The position numbers and the translations under genes were made by a program. A stretch of DNA of 64,000 nucleotides, from NCBI RefSeq assembly GCF_026229185.1, contig NZ_JAGGJA010000003.1, forward strand, positions 124,001 to 188,000, in the 5' to 3' direction. Source of the DNA: Fodinibius salsisoli. Its GTDB lineage: Bacteria > Bacteroidota > Rhodothermia > Balneolales > Balneolaceae. Shown here in pieces: positions 50,373 through 59,452 of this stretch. Under the pieces are notes generated by a model that saw only the letters and a list, made by a program, of their open reading frames with translations, was not told the DNA's origin and ran no database searches. How positions within the stretch are numbered: the first letter of the stretch is position 1; each line of letters begins with the position of its first letter.

Positions 50373-50696
50373 CTGAGGGATGTGCCGTGATCAAAAAGTG
50401 GGTATTTTTTTAATCAATATCTATATTCGCCTTTTGCCGTGTCCCGTCCATACGGGGGCATGAACCAAAAGGCTTGTAAAAGATCTAGGCTGAAAAAACT
50501 CAGGTATCGGCTTACATCGGTATGTCGGAAAATAATTTAACTTGCTCCGCTTTGCGGAGCTTCAAGCAGCCCCGAAAGATCGGGGTTAAACCTCCATACC
50601 GCTTCCAGCCAAGCAGATCCCTGACTTTTCAAGGCCGATGACACCTCTCAATCACTAATTCAATTTATCTAAATATAATTCAATCCCTTCAACAAT

Positions 50697-50835
50697 CCGG
50701 CCTAAGGTAAATTTCGCTAATTAAGCGAACGAAGGTGAAGCGTCCAAAATCATTTCCTGTTTGAGGAACGCCAGAGACGAGTTAAATGATTTTAGCAGAA
50801 CCGGAGAGAGTGTAGCGATAATTTACTCAGCCGGT
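50697..50835. repeat. Structured non-coding element, MITE- or ncRNA-like
   Basis: The ends pair: CCGGCCTAAGGTAAATTTCG from 50697 against the reverse complement of the right end (CCGGCTGAGTAAATTATCG). Inside, TTCGCTAATTAAGCGAA at 50713-50729 folds on itself, and AAAATCATTT (50746-50755) pairs with AAATGATTTT (50784-50793). About 139 bp with no ORF. Confidence 0.5.
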
Positions 50836-50839
50836 CGTT

Positions 50840-50881
50840 TTTTCTAACCACTTTTGTCGACACAAAAGTGGTTAGAAAAAG
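50840..50881. repeat. Perfect 19-bp stem with 4-base loop
   Basis: Left arm 50840-50858 (begins TTTTTCTAACC), loop CGAC, right arm 50863-50881 (ends GGTTAGAAAAA). All 19 base pairs match. It may be a bidirectional terminator or the end of the neighbouring structured element. Confidence 0.7.
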
Positions 50882-50993
50882 TAACAATGATGAGGTGTTT
50901 AGGAATAATGAAACAAGTGATTTTTGCTATGAGAAAATACTTTTTGCTACCTTTGAGGATGTTTTTTTGAAGGTAATTTAGAAACTAACCGTC

Positions 50994-51641
50994 TTAAGAA
51001 GCTATTTCCCTTACGGCTTCAGTAATCGGCTGCTCGCCGCTGGTTACTTCGAATTCTAATCCTGATGTATCCGGATTGTTAATAACTTCGGCCAAAACTG
51101 TTGCCACGTCGGCACGGGGAATTTCACCACGAGGTACTCCCGGCGCTAACCGAACGCGTCCGGTGGCTTCTTCATCGGTCAAACGACCGGGCTTAACAAT
51201 GGTATAATCCAGTCCGCTGTTGCGGAGGGCGTCATCCGCTTCGGCCTTGGCTTTCAGGTAGGTTTCAAAGACCTCATTCTCATGGCTGATCTCTCCCGTA
51301 GTGCCCATCGCACTGATCATCACATATCGATTGATGCCATTCGTCTTGGCCGCATCGATCAATTTAATAGCCCCGTCGCGGTCTACCGTCCATTTGCGGG
51401 CGGCTCCACTGCCGGGGCCGGCTCCCGCTGCAAAAATTACCAGGTCCGCCTCTCCAACTGCCTCGGCGATGTTATCCTGTTTCTCAACATCGCAGATAAC
51501 CGGTTCCGCACCGGCTTTCCTTAGATCCTCAGCTTGCTCCTCTTTGCGAATGAGTCCGCGAACTTGGTGACCTTCTTCTGTTAATATAGGATGCAGCAGC
51601 ATGGCAATACTACCATGTCCGCCTACGATTGAAATATCCAT
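50994..51641 (-). CDS. NAD(P)-binding atypical SDR (NmrA/YwnB-like)
   Basis: 215-aa protein with a Rossmann fold: the start MDISIVGGHGSIAMLLHPIL holds the G-x-x-G-x-x-(A/S) motif, followed by RGLIRKEEQAEDLRKAGAEP, DLVIFAAGAGPGSGA, and NRYVMISAMGTTGE; YTIVKPGRLTDEEATG is the atypical-SDR (NmrA-like) end. No YxxxK active site, so it may bind cofactor in regulation or reduce a quinone. Read in the same direction as the alcohol dehydrogenase 205 bp upstream. Confidence 0.88.
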   Translation of the reverse strand: MDISIVGGHGSIAMLLHPILTEEGHQVRGLIRKEEQAEDLRKAGAEPVICDVEKQDNIAEAVGEADLVIFAAGAGPGSGAARKWTVDRDGAIKLIDAAKTNGINRYVMISAMGTTGEISHENEVFETYLKAKAEADDALRNSGLDYTIVKPGRLTDEEATGRVRLAPGVPRGEIPRADVATVLAEVINNPDTSGLEFEVTSGEQPITEAVREIAS

Positions 51642-51807
51642 AGTTTACTAATTTCTTGTTGCTTAAAATTATGAACTTTGAAAATCTGACGAGTATTTCG
51701 ACTTCACTCCTCCGCCGGTTGGCGGACTCGTTGCGCTCAATCTGACGTCCTCAAAGCTATCGAGGAGCATTGAGCCCCCTATTTAAATTGGGTAAATAAT
51801 CGCCTAC

Positions 51808-51838
51808 CCATCAGACGACCTGTTTAGCCGTCTAATGG
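51808..51838 (-). terminator. Hairpin after the alcohol dehydrogenase gene
   Basis: CCATCAGACG at 51808-51817 pairs with CGTCTAATGG at 51829-51838 (one mismatch), with an 11-base loop. It is 9 bp beyond the ADH stop codon (minus strand). No clear T-run follows. Confidence 0.45.
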
Positions 51839-51846
51839 TTATTCAG

Positions 51847-52899
51847 TTAACTCTTCAAGGAATCCATATCAATAACGAAGCGATACTTAACATCAGAGTT
51901 TACAACCCGCTCGTACGCTTCATTGATTTCCCGGATGTCAATCATCTCCACATCACAAGTTATGTCATGCTCTCCGCAGAAGTCAAGCATCTCCTGTGTT
52001 TCTTTGATACCCCCAATCACGGATCCAGCCACCCGCTTACGTCCCATGATCAGTCCGCCGCCGTGAAACTCGTCCAAAGGTTCAATAGCACCTACAAGTA
52101 CCATGGTCGCATCGAGTCCCAGTAGCTGAATATACGGATCAATATCATGGCCAACGGGAATTGTATTGAGCAGGAAGTCAAACGATCCGGCATGTTCTTG
52201 CATCTGTTGTTCATCCGTAGAAATCAGCACTTTATCAGCACCCAAACGTTTAGCATCGTCTGCTTTTTCCGGAGAGCGGGTAATCATGACTACTTCAGCC
52301 CCCAGCGCATCTGCAAATTTTACGCCCATGTGCCCCAGGCCGCCGAGTCCTATAACCCCGACCTTATCCCCTTCGCCAACATCCCAGTGCTTGAGTGGAG
52401 ACCACGTTGTAATGCCGGCACATAACAGCGGCGCTGTAGCTTTGGTATCAATATTTTCAGGGATGCTTAGAACAAACTCTTTGTCAACGACGATCTTTTC
52501 GGAGTATCCGCCGTAGGTATGTCCGCCCAAGTGCTCATCCGGACCGTTATAAGTCATGACGGCTCCATTTTCGCAATACTGTTCCAGATCATTTTCACAA
52601 GCGGGGCAAGTTTGACAGGAATCCACCATACAACCTACACCCACGAGATCACCTTCACTGAAATTCGAAACATCGTCTCCCACTCCGGTGACGCGCCCTA
52701 CAATTTCATGTCCGGGAACAACCGGATATTGGGAATTCTTCCAGTCATTTCTTACTTGGTGGATATCACTATGACAGACCCCACAATATTCTATTTCAAT
52801 TTGCACATCATCGGCGGTGAGGTTACGCCGTTTGATATCAAATGGTTTTAGATCGGCATCGGATGATTGTGCTGCATATGCATTAACATTTGTTGCCAT
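51847..52899 (-). CDS. Zinc-dependent alcohol dehydrogenase (YahK/CAD-like)
   Basis: NAD(P)-dependent oxidation of alcohols or reduction of aldehydes. Start is the ATG at 52899 (MATNVNAYAAQSSDADLKPF), giving 350 aa; an upstream TTG would add a repetitive 18-residue stretch (ITKFITTKFITT). Seen: catalytic zinc YCGVCHSDIHQVRNDW and PGHEIVGRVTGVG; structural zinc loop CQTCPACENDLEQYCENG; GGYSEKIVVD; cofactor motif GVIGLGGLGHMGVKFADA. The cinnamyl-alcohol/YahK type of specificity is likely. Confidence 0.93.
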   Translation of the reverse strand: MATNVNAYAAQSSDADLKPFDIKRRNLTADDVQIEIEYCGVCHSDIHQVRNDWKNSQYPVVPGHEIVGRVTGVGDDVSNFSEGDLVGVGCMVDSCQTCPACENDLEQYCENGAVMTYNGPDEHLGGHTYGGYSEKIVVDKEFVLSIPENIDTKATAPLLCAGITTWSPLKHWDVGEGDKVGVIGLGGLGHMGVKFADALGAEVVMITRSPEKADDAKRLGADKVLISTDEQQMQEHAGSFDFLLNTIPVGHDIDPYIQLLGLDATMVLVGAIEPLDEFHGGGLIMGRKRVAGSVIGGIKETQEMLDFCGEHDITCDVEMIDIREINEAYERVVNSDVKYRFVIDMDSLKS

Positions 52900-53195
52900 G
52901 GTTGTAATAAACTTTGTTGTTATGAATTTTGTAATAATGAAGTTGTTCAACAATTGAGGGCATCACTTCATTCCTGATTTTTTGATGCAATTTTAGAAGC
53001 TACCATAGAACAATATTAGAGTTATAGCTATTAATCAGCCTAGATAAATATATGGCATATAAATTCTGAGAAGAAGCTATAGGACGCCAAAGAATCTTTC
53101 CTGCAGGATAAACACTCTTTAGCAGATACCATCCATTGAAAGGGTCTTGCCCGCAACCAGAAGTCGTATTCATAATAATCCAAACAGTATTTGTA

Positions 53196-53372
53196 GAGAG
53201 CTTTGCAAAACTATCACATCCCCGACAGTGGTCGGGGGCAGGCTTTGTTATTCCGAACTTGCCGCGTCCCGACCATTCGGGGTTTCGGAATATCATATAC
53301 TCTTGGGAAGTCTTTTGAAGGAGATCCTGAAATGAATTCAGGATGACAAACCCAGTTTTGCAAAGTCCTCTT
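53196..53372. mobile_element. MITE-like element with CTTTGCAAAACT ends
   Basis: Left end GAGAGCTTTGCAAAACT at 53196-53212; right end, read from the other strand, AGAGGACTTTGCAAAACT (53355-53372). Twelve or more bases match in the same orientation from the outside in. The interior is non-coding and has a CCCCGACAGTGGTCGGGG hairpin (about 53219-53236) and an ATCCTGAA/TTCAGGAT hairpin. No target duplication is obvious. Confidence 0.6.
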
Positions 53373-53449
53373 GTAATCTAAATCATTCACCTGATTTTCA
53401 GTGGAGTTGTTCCTAAAATCAAAAGTATTCTTAATATCTCAAAGCATTT

Positions 53450-53481
53450 TTGTCATTTTAGGAAGGATACACTTATTTTCG
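53450..53481 (+). promoter_or_regulatory. Bacteroidota-type promoter of metG
   Basis: TTG at 53450-53452 and TATTTTCG at 53474-53481 with 21 bp between fit the -33 TTG / -7 TAnnTTTG pattern (one mismatch). It lies 34 bp before the metG ATG. Confidence 0.5.
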
Positions 53482-53515
53482 AGCATCTCTTATTAAACCT
53501 GAATGTAATTGTCAC

Positions 53516-55546
53516 ATGTCAAAACGCACCCTTGTTACTTCTGCATTGCCTTACGCTAACGGCCCGATACACTTAGGTCACCTGGCGGGAGCTTATCTCC
53601 CCTCCGACCTTTACGTTCGCTACAAAAGGATGACCGAGGAGGACATTATCCATATTTGTGGTTCTGACGAGCATGGCGTTCCTATTACTATTGCCGCCGA
53701 AAAGGAAGGCGTCGACCCTCAGGATATCGTTGATCGTTTTCACACACGCAACAAGCAGGCGTTCAAAGATTTTGGCATTAACTTTGATTACTACGGTCGC
53801 ACAAGCTCAACTGTGCATCACCAGACCTCCCAGGAATTTTTTACGAAGCTGTATGAGGATGGTGTATTCGTGCAGAAGACGGAAGAGCAGCTCTACGATC
53901 CCAAGGCGGAAATGTTTTTGCCCGATCGCTATGTCAAGGGAACGTGCCCAAATTGCGGGTATGAAGAAGCCTATGGCGATCAGTGTGAAAACTGTGGAAC
54001 ATCACTCTCTCCCACCGAGCTTATTGATCCCAAGAGTGCTATCACCGGTGACACACCCGAGACCCGCAAGACGAAGCATTGGTACTTGCCGCTGGGCGAC
54101 TTTCAACAGAAGTTGGAAGACTGGCTTGACACCCGTGAAAATTGGAAACCGAATGTAGCTGGTCAGGTAAAAAGCTGGCTCAATGATGGACTCGCTGACC
54201 GTGCTGTTACTCGCGATTTAACCTGGGGGGTGCCCGTACCCCTTGAGGAGGCTGATGGCAAAGTGCTTTATGTCTGGTTTGATGCCCCTATTGGATATAT
54301 CTCTGCAACGAAGGAATGGGCACAACAAGAAGGCGATCCGGATTTATGGAAAACCTACTGGCAGGATGAAGAAACGGACCTCATCCATTTTATAGGTAAA
54401 GACAATATTGTCTTCCACTGCATCATGTTCCCCGCTACGCTTATGGCCCACGGCGACTACGTACTTCCCAAAAATGTTCCGGCCAATGAATTCTTGAATC
54501 TGGAAAGCAAAAAGCTTTCTACTTCTCGTGGCTGGGCTGTTTGGCTGGAGGATTATCTCGAAGATTTTGAGCCGGATCTGCTTCGCTATGTCTTGGGAAC
54601 GATTTTACCCGAGACCAAGGACTCTGATTTTTCCTGGGAAAATTTCCAGAACAAAGTAAACAGCGAGCTGGCGGATATTCTGGGCAACTTTGTATTCCGA
54701 ACTACCTCTTTTACGCATAAATACTTCGATGGCAAGGTTCCGTCCTTGACGAATCCCACGGAAAAAGACCAACAGACGCTTGCACAGATTGAACAACAGA
54801 AAGAAAAAGTAGCCGAAGCCTACGAGCATTTTAAGCTGCGCGAGGCTATTACCGAGACCATGAACTTAGCACGTATCGGTAATAAATATTTTACAGAAAT
54901 GGAGCCCTGGCAAAGCCGCAAAAACGATATGGAAACCTGTGGCAACACCTTGCACGTCTGCCTACAGATAACGGCAGCGCTGAGCCACCTCTTTGATCCC
55001 ATATTACCGGAAAACATGGCGCAACTCAGAAAAGAATTGTCTTTTACGGGATCCATCCGCTGGAAAGATATCGGCGGCTCCATGCTTGACAGTGGCCAGC
55101 CTATTCAAAAAGGTGAGATTTTATTCACAAAAATAGAAGACGAACAGGTAGAAGAACAACTGGAAAAGCTAAAAGAACGAACCCAACAACAGGAAGAGAT
55201 GGACAAACAGTACGAACCGATCAAGGATAACATTGAGTTTGGGGATTTCATGAAGATTGACATCCGGGCGGGCAAAATTACCGAAGCCTCCGCCATTGAA
55301 AAGGCAGATAAGCTGCTTAAACTAACCGTCGACGTCGGGTTTGAAAAGCGAACTATTGTATCGGGTATTGCTAATGATTTCTCTCCGGATGAACTTATTG
55401 ATCAGTCGGTGTGTGTAGTTGTCAACCTGGCTCCCAAAGCATTGATGGGCGTTGAAAGTAATGGCATGATTTTAATGTCGGAAGAAGACGATGGATCTCT
55501 GAAGTTTGTGGAAACAGATGCCGAACCCGGGAGTATGGTTTCTTAA
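53516..55546 (+). CDS. metG: Methionyl-tRNA synthetase
   Basis: Charges tRNA-Met. Seen: class-I motif PYANGPIHLGHLAGAYLPSD; zinc knuckle CPNCGYEEAYGDQCENCG; KMSKS equivalent KKLSTSRGWAVW; anticodon-binding helical domain; and a C-terminal EMAP/tRNA-binding domain beginning EFGDFMKIDIRAGKITEASA, ending in SDVEP-like GSMVS. 676 aa includes the extra domain. Start ATG at 53516. Confidence 0.97.
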   Translation: MSKRTLVTSALPYANGPIHLGHLAGAYLPSDLYVRYKRMTEEDIIHICGSDEHGVPITIAAEKEGVDPQDIVDRFHTRNKQAFKDFGINFDYYGRTSSTVHHQTSQEFFTKLYEDGVFVQKTEEQLYDPKAEMFLPDRYVKGTCPNCGYEEAYGDQCENCGTSLSPTELIDPKSAITGDTPETRKTKHWYLPLGDFQQKLEDWLDTRENWKPNVAGQVKSWLNDGLADRAVTRDLTWGVPVPLEEADGKVLYVWFDAPIGYISATKEWAQQEGDPDLWKTYWQDEETDLIHFIGKDNIVFHCIMFPATLMAHGDYVLPKNVPANEFLNLESKKLSTSRGWAVWLEDYLEDFEPDLLRYVLGTILPETKDSDFSWENFQNKVNSELADILGNFVFRTTSFTHKYFDGKVPSLTNPTEKDQQTLAQIEQQKEKVAEAYEHFKLREAITETMNLARIGNKYFTEMEPWQSRKNDMETCGNTLHVCLQITAALSHLFDPILPENMAQLRKELSFTGSIRWKDIGGSMLDSGQPIQKGEILFTKIEDEQVEEQLEKLKERTQQQEEMDKQYEPIKDNIEFGDFMKIDIRAGKITEASAIEKADKLLKLTVDVGFEKRTIVSGIANDFSPDELIDQSVCVVVNLAPKALMGVESNGMILMSEEDDGSLKFVETDAEPGSMVS

Positions 55547-55661
55547 GGACTATTTTTCACAAAGTTTTAAAAAATCTTTTTGTAACTGTTCTTTCGTCGT
55601 TACATCTTAAGAAAAATACGTTTGTACGATTATTACTTAAATAAATAAAAGGAGTTTATTT

Positions 55662-57008
55662 TTGTCGGCATCAGCAACTACATCTCGGGGTAACTGGAAT
55701 TCAAAATTGGGGTTTGTATTGGCAGCAGCGGGTTCGGCTGTGGGCTTAGGCAATATCTGGCGTTTTCCTACAGAGGCTGCATCTAACGGTGGTGGGGCCT
55801 TTTTACTTATCTATTTAATCTGTTGTTTCCTCATCGGCTTCCCTGTGATGATGGCTGAAATTAGCATTGGCCGTAAGACCGGAAAGAATCCGGTGGGCGC
55901 CTTTAAAGCCTTAAGTTCTAACAAAATTTACCCTCTTATCGGGATGTGGGGTGTTTTGTGTGGTATTTTCATCCTTTCCTTTTACACAGTTGTTGCCGGA
56001 TGGACCTTCAGCTATGTGTTTGAAGAAGTGTTCTTTGCGGCAGGTATGATTGATTGGGCCAGCTGGGTTGCCGATACCTCCAATGGATGGCTGAATGCGA
56101 TCTTTTCAATTGCTTTTATGTGCTGTACTATCTCCATCATCCGGGGCGGGGTAAGTGACGGCATAGAAAAAGCCACCAAAACGCTGATGCCTCTCCTCTT
56201 CGGTATCCTCTTCCTTTTAATTATATACGTGGTTATGCAGCCGGGCAGTAGTGAAGGTCTGGCCGTCTACCTACAACCCGACTTCTCCAAAATAGATATG
56301 CCGCTCATCTTTGCTGCTATGGGGCAGGCATTCTTTTCACTCTCCCTGGGGATGGGCGCTCTTATCACCTATGGCTCGTACCTTAGCCGTGATGAAAACG
56401 TTCCCCAAGCTGCAGCACTCGTTACTTTTACGGATACAATGGTGGCCTTTTTAGCAGGTCTATTAATTATTCCCGCCATGTATCTTGCCCAGGCGAATGG
56501 TATTGCCATCTTTGAAAATGGGGAATTCATTGCTGGTACAGATCTTATTTTTCAAGTACTCCCCTCCCTCTTCCATGGTATCGGAGGGGTTCTGGGTGCC
56601 ATTGTCGGGATCACCTTTTTTGTCCTGCTTTCGATGGCAGCACTCACATCAACGATCTCACTGCTTGAAGTGCCGGTCTCCTACGCTATTGATGAGCACC
56701 AAATACCCCGCAAAAAAGCAGCCCTTTTTGTTGGAGGCGGCATCCTGCTTATTTCACTTATTATCTCTTTCGACACCAGCCTTATAGGCACTCTTGACTT
56801 CATCTTTAGTCAGGTTGGCTTACCTTTGGGCGGCATCCTGATTTGCCTCTTCCTCGGTTATGCCTGGAAAACCGAAAAGGCTTTTGATGAACTTGAGCGA
56901 GGAAATCCCAACTTTCGCCAGACCATGATTGGTAAAACCTGGCGGGTATTTGTGATGGTCATCTGCCCCCTCGTTATTCTTTATAATCTGTTAAGCAACT
57001 TTTGGTAG
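55662..57008 (+). CDS. Sodium-dependent transporter of the NSS (SNF) family, copy 1
   Basis: Inner-membrane Na+ symporter, probably for amino acids or related amines. Seen: the NSS start WNSKLGFVLAAAGSAVGLGN, WRFPTEAASNGGGAFLL, about 11-12 helices and late VSYAIDEHQIPRKKAALFVG. The TTG start is preceded by a clear AAAGGAG at a good distance. 448 aa is typical. The gene at 57141 is a close paralog, separated by 132 bp. Confidence 0.93.
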   Translation: MSASATTSRGNWNSKLGFVLAAAGSAVGLGNIWRFPTEAASNGGGAFLLIYLICCFLIGFPVMMAEISIGRKTGKNPVGAFKALSSNKIYPLIGMWGVLCGIFILSFYTVVAGWTFSYVFEEVFFAAGMIDWASWVADTSNGWLNAIFSIAFMCCTISIIRGGVSDGIEKATKTLMPLLFGILFLLIIYVVMQPGSSEGLAVYLQPDFSKIDMPLIFAAMGQAFFSLSLGMGALITYGSYLSRDENVPQAAALVTFTDTMVAFLAGLLIIPAMYLAQANGIAIFENGEFIAGTDLIFQVLPSLFHGIGGVLGAIVGITFFVLLSMAALTSTISLLEVPVSYAIDEHQIPRKKAALFVGGGILLISLIISFDTSLIGTLDFIFSQVGLPLGGILICLFLGYAWKTEKAFDELERGNPNFRQTMIGKTWRVFVMVICPLVILYNLLSNFW

Positions 57009-57140
57009 CCCACTGTTTCCAGCAAACTGACAGGAACTCAACCCCAGGGCGATTTATAAGTTCCTATAATTTTTTTGGAAAAGTTTTTTATAATAAGTCC
57101 AATTATTTGACAGCTCAATCTTTAATCAAAACGCAACTTC

Positions 57141-58499
57141 TTGGCTAATTCAACTACCACTGCACGGGGCAACTGGAATTCAAAATTAGGCTTTGTTTTG
57201 GCAGCGGCAGGTTCTGCAGTTGGACTGGGCAATATCTGGCGGTTTCCGACCGAAGCGGCCTCTAATGGTGGCGGTGCTTTCCTGATTATCTACCTAATCT
57301 GCTGTTTCCTGATCGGTTTTCCTGTTATGATGGCTGAAATTACCATCGGACGGAAGACCGGGAAAAATCCTGTCGGTGCTTTCAAAGAATTGGGGTCCAA
57401 TAGCTTTCATGCCCTTATTGGGATCTGGGCAGTCATATGTGGAGTCATGATCCTTTCGTTCTATACGGTCATTGCCGGATGGACCATCAGTTATGTCTTT
57501 GAAGAATTATTTTTTGCAGCCGGAATGACGGGATGGGCTTCCTGGATTTCCGATACCTCGAACGGATGGCTAAATGCCCTCTTCTCTGTTGCATTTATGA
57601 TTGGTACCATCTCTATCATCCGGGGTGGAGTAAGTGAAGGCATTGAGAAAGCCACTAAAACCCTGATGCCTTTGCTGTTTGGTATCCTTATTCTGTTAAT
57701 TGGCTATGTAGTGCTACAACCGGGCAGTAGCGAAGGGCTGGCGGTCTACCTGCAACCGGATTTTTCAAAAATAACACCCCAACTTATTTTTGCTGCTATG
57801 GGTCAGGCCTTCTTCTCCCTTTCGCTTGGGATGGGTGCCATTATCACCTACGGCTCTTATCTTAGTCCCGATGAAGATATCCCACAAGTTGCAGCCCTGG
57901 TGACCGGAATGGATGCGTTAGTAGCTTTTCTTGCCGGACTTCTGATCTTACCCGCCATGTACCTGGCACAGGCCAACGGCATTGCCATTTTTGAAGGCGG
58001 CCAGTTGATTGCCGGTCCTGATCTTATTTTCCAGGTGCTTCCCGCGCTTTTTCATGGTATTGGAGGAACATTGGGGGTCATTATTGGAAGTGTATTCTTT
58101 ATCCTTCTATCGATGGCGGCCCTTACTTCAACAATATCACTCCTTGAAGTGCCGGTATCCTATGCTATCGATGAACACCAAATTCCTCGCAGAAAGGCAG
58201 CCATGATAATTGGTCTTGGCATCCTTCTTATTTCGCTTGTCATCTCATTTAAAGTGGGGCTTATTGGAACTTTTGACTTTATTTTTAGTCAAATTGGTCT
58301 TCCTTTGGGTGGTATTTTGGTATGTGTATTTTTAGCTTACTCCTGGAAAACATCCAATGCATTTAAAGAGTTGGAGCGAGGTCATGCTAATTTTAGCCAG
58401 ACTGTAGTTGGTAAATCCTGGAAGGCTTTTGTCATGATTATTTGTCCAGTTGTCATTTTATACAACCTCCTGAATGCCCTGGGATGGTTTAGTTTGTAA
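57141..58499 (+). CDS. Sodium-dependent transporter of the NSS (SNF) family, copy 2
   Basis: Second NSS symporter of 452 aa. By eye about four residues in five match copy 1 along the whole length (for example WNSKLGFVLAAAGSAVGLGN and FAAMGQAFFSLSLGMGA are identical). It also begins with a TTG. Differences are concentrated in the segments around residues 80-130 and 180-200, and the last helix; these might shift substrate choice. The pair arose by tandem duplication. It is read with copy 1 in the same direction. Confidence 0.93.
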   Translation: MANSTTTARGNWNSKLGFVLAAAGSAVGLGNIWRFPTEAASNGGGAFLIIYLICCFLIGFPVMMAEITIGRKTGKNPVGAFKELGSNSFHALIGIWAVICGVMILSFYTVIAGWTISYVFEELFFAAGMTGWASWISDTSNGWLNALFSVAFMIGTISIIRGGVSEGIEKATKTLMPLLFGILILLIGYVVLQPGSSEGLAVYLQPDFSKITPQLIFAAMGQAFFSLSLGMGAIITYGSYLSPDEDIPQVAALVTGMDALVAFLAGLLILPAMYLAQANGIAIFEGGQLIAGPDLIFQVLPALFHGIGGTLGVIIGSVFFILLSMAALTSTISLLEVPVSYAIDEHQIPRRKAAMIIGLGILLISLVISFKVGLIGTFDFIFSQIGLPLGGILVCVFLAYSWKTSNAFKELERGHANFSQTVVGKSWKAFVMIICPVVILYNLLNALGWFSL

Positions 58500-58523
58500 A
58501 CAGTTTAACTATCAATAAATACA

Positions 58524-58648
58524 AGAGGCTTTTGTAAAACTCGTCGGATCCCGAATCCTCGGGATCGTCCGGCGAAGGGTCTTAAGCGTTATAAACTCGT
58601 CCGACCACAAAATCAGTGTTCGGACGAGGAAGTATTTCAAAGGTCCCT
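58524..58648. mobile_element. MITE-like element related to the one at 53196
   Basis: Left end AGAGGCTTTTGTAAAACT (58524-58541) closely resembles the AGAGGACTTTGCAAAACT end of the 53196 element. The right end, reversed, is AGGGACCTTTGAAATACT (58631-58648), about 12 of 18 the same. Interior: a GATCCCGAATCCTCGGGATC hairpin and a CTCGTCCGA/TCGGACGAG hairpin; no ORF. Confidence 0.55.
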
Positions 58649-58806
58649 ATAAATATGCGCAACCATTGTTCAGCACAAAAAAAGTACTTAATGATATTTT
58701 CTCAACCCATTTAATGGGCTATTGCACCTAAAACGATTTACCATAATCTCTTTCGAATAGTTTTAAAGCTCCTTTTTAATGGAGCTTAACCCTCAGTATT
58801 TAATTC

Positions 58807-58837
58807 TTGTTATCCTTTAGGTTGCACCGTATTTTTG
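58807..58837 (+). promoter_or_regulatory. Bacteroidota-type promoter of the efp-acc operon
   Basis: TTG at 58807-58809 and TATTTTTG at 58830-58837, 20 bp between: an exact match to TTG-N19-21-TAnnTTTG. 30 bp before the efp ATG. Confidence 0.6.
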
Positions 58838-58867
58838 ATCACATAATTTGAAGAATTAAAATCGTTT

Positions 58868-59443
58868 ATGGCAAAAGTTTCTACATCAAATTTCAGAACC
58901 GGAATGGTGATAGATCTGGATGGGGAATTATACTCCATTGTTGATTATCAGCATGTAAAGCCCGGAAAAGGTGGTGCGTTTATCCGAACCAAGCTCAAAG
59001 GCGTCGTCAACGAAAAAAATATTGAAAAGACCTTTCGGTCAGGCGAAGACGTTATTGAAGTTCGGGTAGAACATCAGCCTCACCAATTTCTCTACCTCGA
59101 CGGCAATTTGTATTATTTTATGAACCAGGAAACCTTTGTACAGATTCCTGTAGAGGAAGAAAATGTCAACAAGGCTGAATTTGTGGCTGAAGGCCAGGTC
59201 TGCAATCTCGCAGTTGATGTAGACAATGAACAGGTACTCTATGCCGAACCCCCGGATCATATTGTTGCCACCGTTGTTGATACCCGCCCCGGTCTTAAAG
59301 GAGATACGGCTCAAGGCGGTAGCAAACCTGCAACACTTGAATCGGGAGCCACCGTACAAGTGCCGCTATTCATCAATGAAGGAGAAGAAATAAAGGTTGA
59401 TACCCGTACTGCCGAATATATTGAACGTGTAACATCAAATTAA
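58868..59443 (+). CDS. efp: Translation elongation factor P
   Basis: Helps ribosomes through polyproline stretches. Seen: N-terminal KOW-like domain STSNFRTGMVIDLDGELYSI, the tip loop HVKPGKGGAFIRTKLK with Lys34 at the modification position, and the two OB domains with EFVAEGQVCNLAVDVDNEQ and VPLFINEGEEIKVDTRTAEY. 191 aa is normal. Lys34 rather than Arg means modification, if any, is not of the rhamnosyl type. First gene of an operon with accB, accC and gcvH. Confidence 0.96.
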   Translation: MAKVSTSNFRTGMVIDLDGELYSIVDYQHVKPGKGGAFIRTKLKGVVNEKNIEKTFRSGEDVIEVRVEHQPHQFLYLDGNLYYFMNQETFVQIPVEEENVNKAEFVAEGQVCNLAVDVDNEQVLYAEPPDHIVATVVDTRPGLKGDTAQGGSKPATLESGATVQVPLFINEGEEIKVDTRTAEYIERVTSN

Positions 59444-59452
59444 TTGCATATC

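Larger units (their letters stand above)
50336..50993. other. Gene-free spacer rich in hairpins
   Basis: A 658-bp gap with no protein-coding potential that I can see. It contains the GH43 terminator-like hairpin, small hairpins around 50548-50567 (CTCCGC..GCGGAG) and 50571-50588 (CCCCGA..TCGGGG), a large structured element at 50697-50835 and a long perfect hairpin at 50840-50881. Confidence 0.65.
52900..53515. other. Gene-free spacer before metG with MITE-like element
   Basis: A 616-bp gap. It holds the MITE-like element at 53196-53372 and the metG promoter at 53450-53481. Around 53290-53350 is a small ATCCTGAA-type hairpin (ATCCTGAA against TTCAGGAT) of a kind common in Bacteroidota spacers. 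I see no gene. Confidence 0.6.
58500..58867. other. Gene-free spacer between the NSS pair and efp
   Basis: A 368-bp gap. It holds the MITE-like element at 58524-58648 and the efp promoter at 58807-58837. I see no gene in it. Confidence 0.65.
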
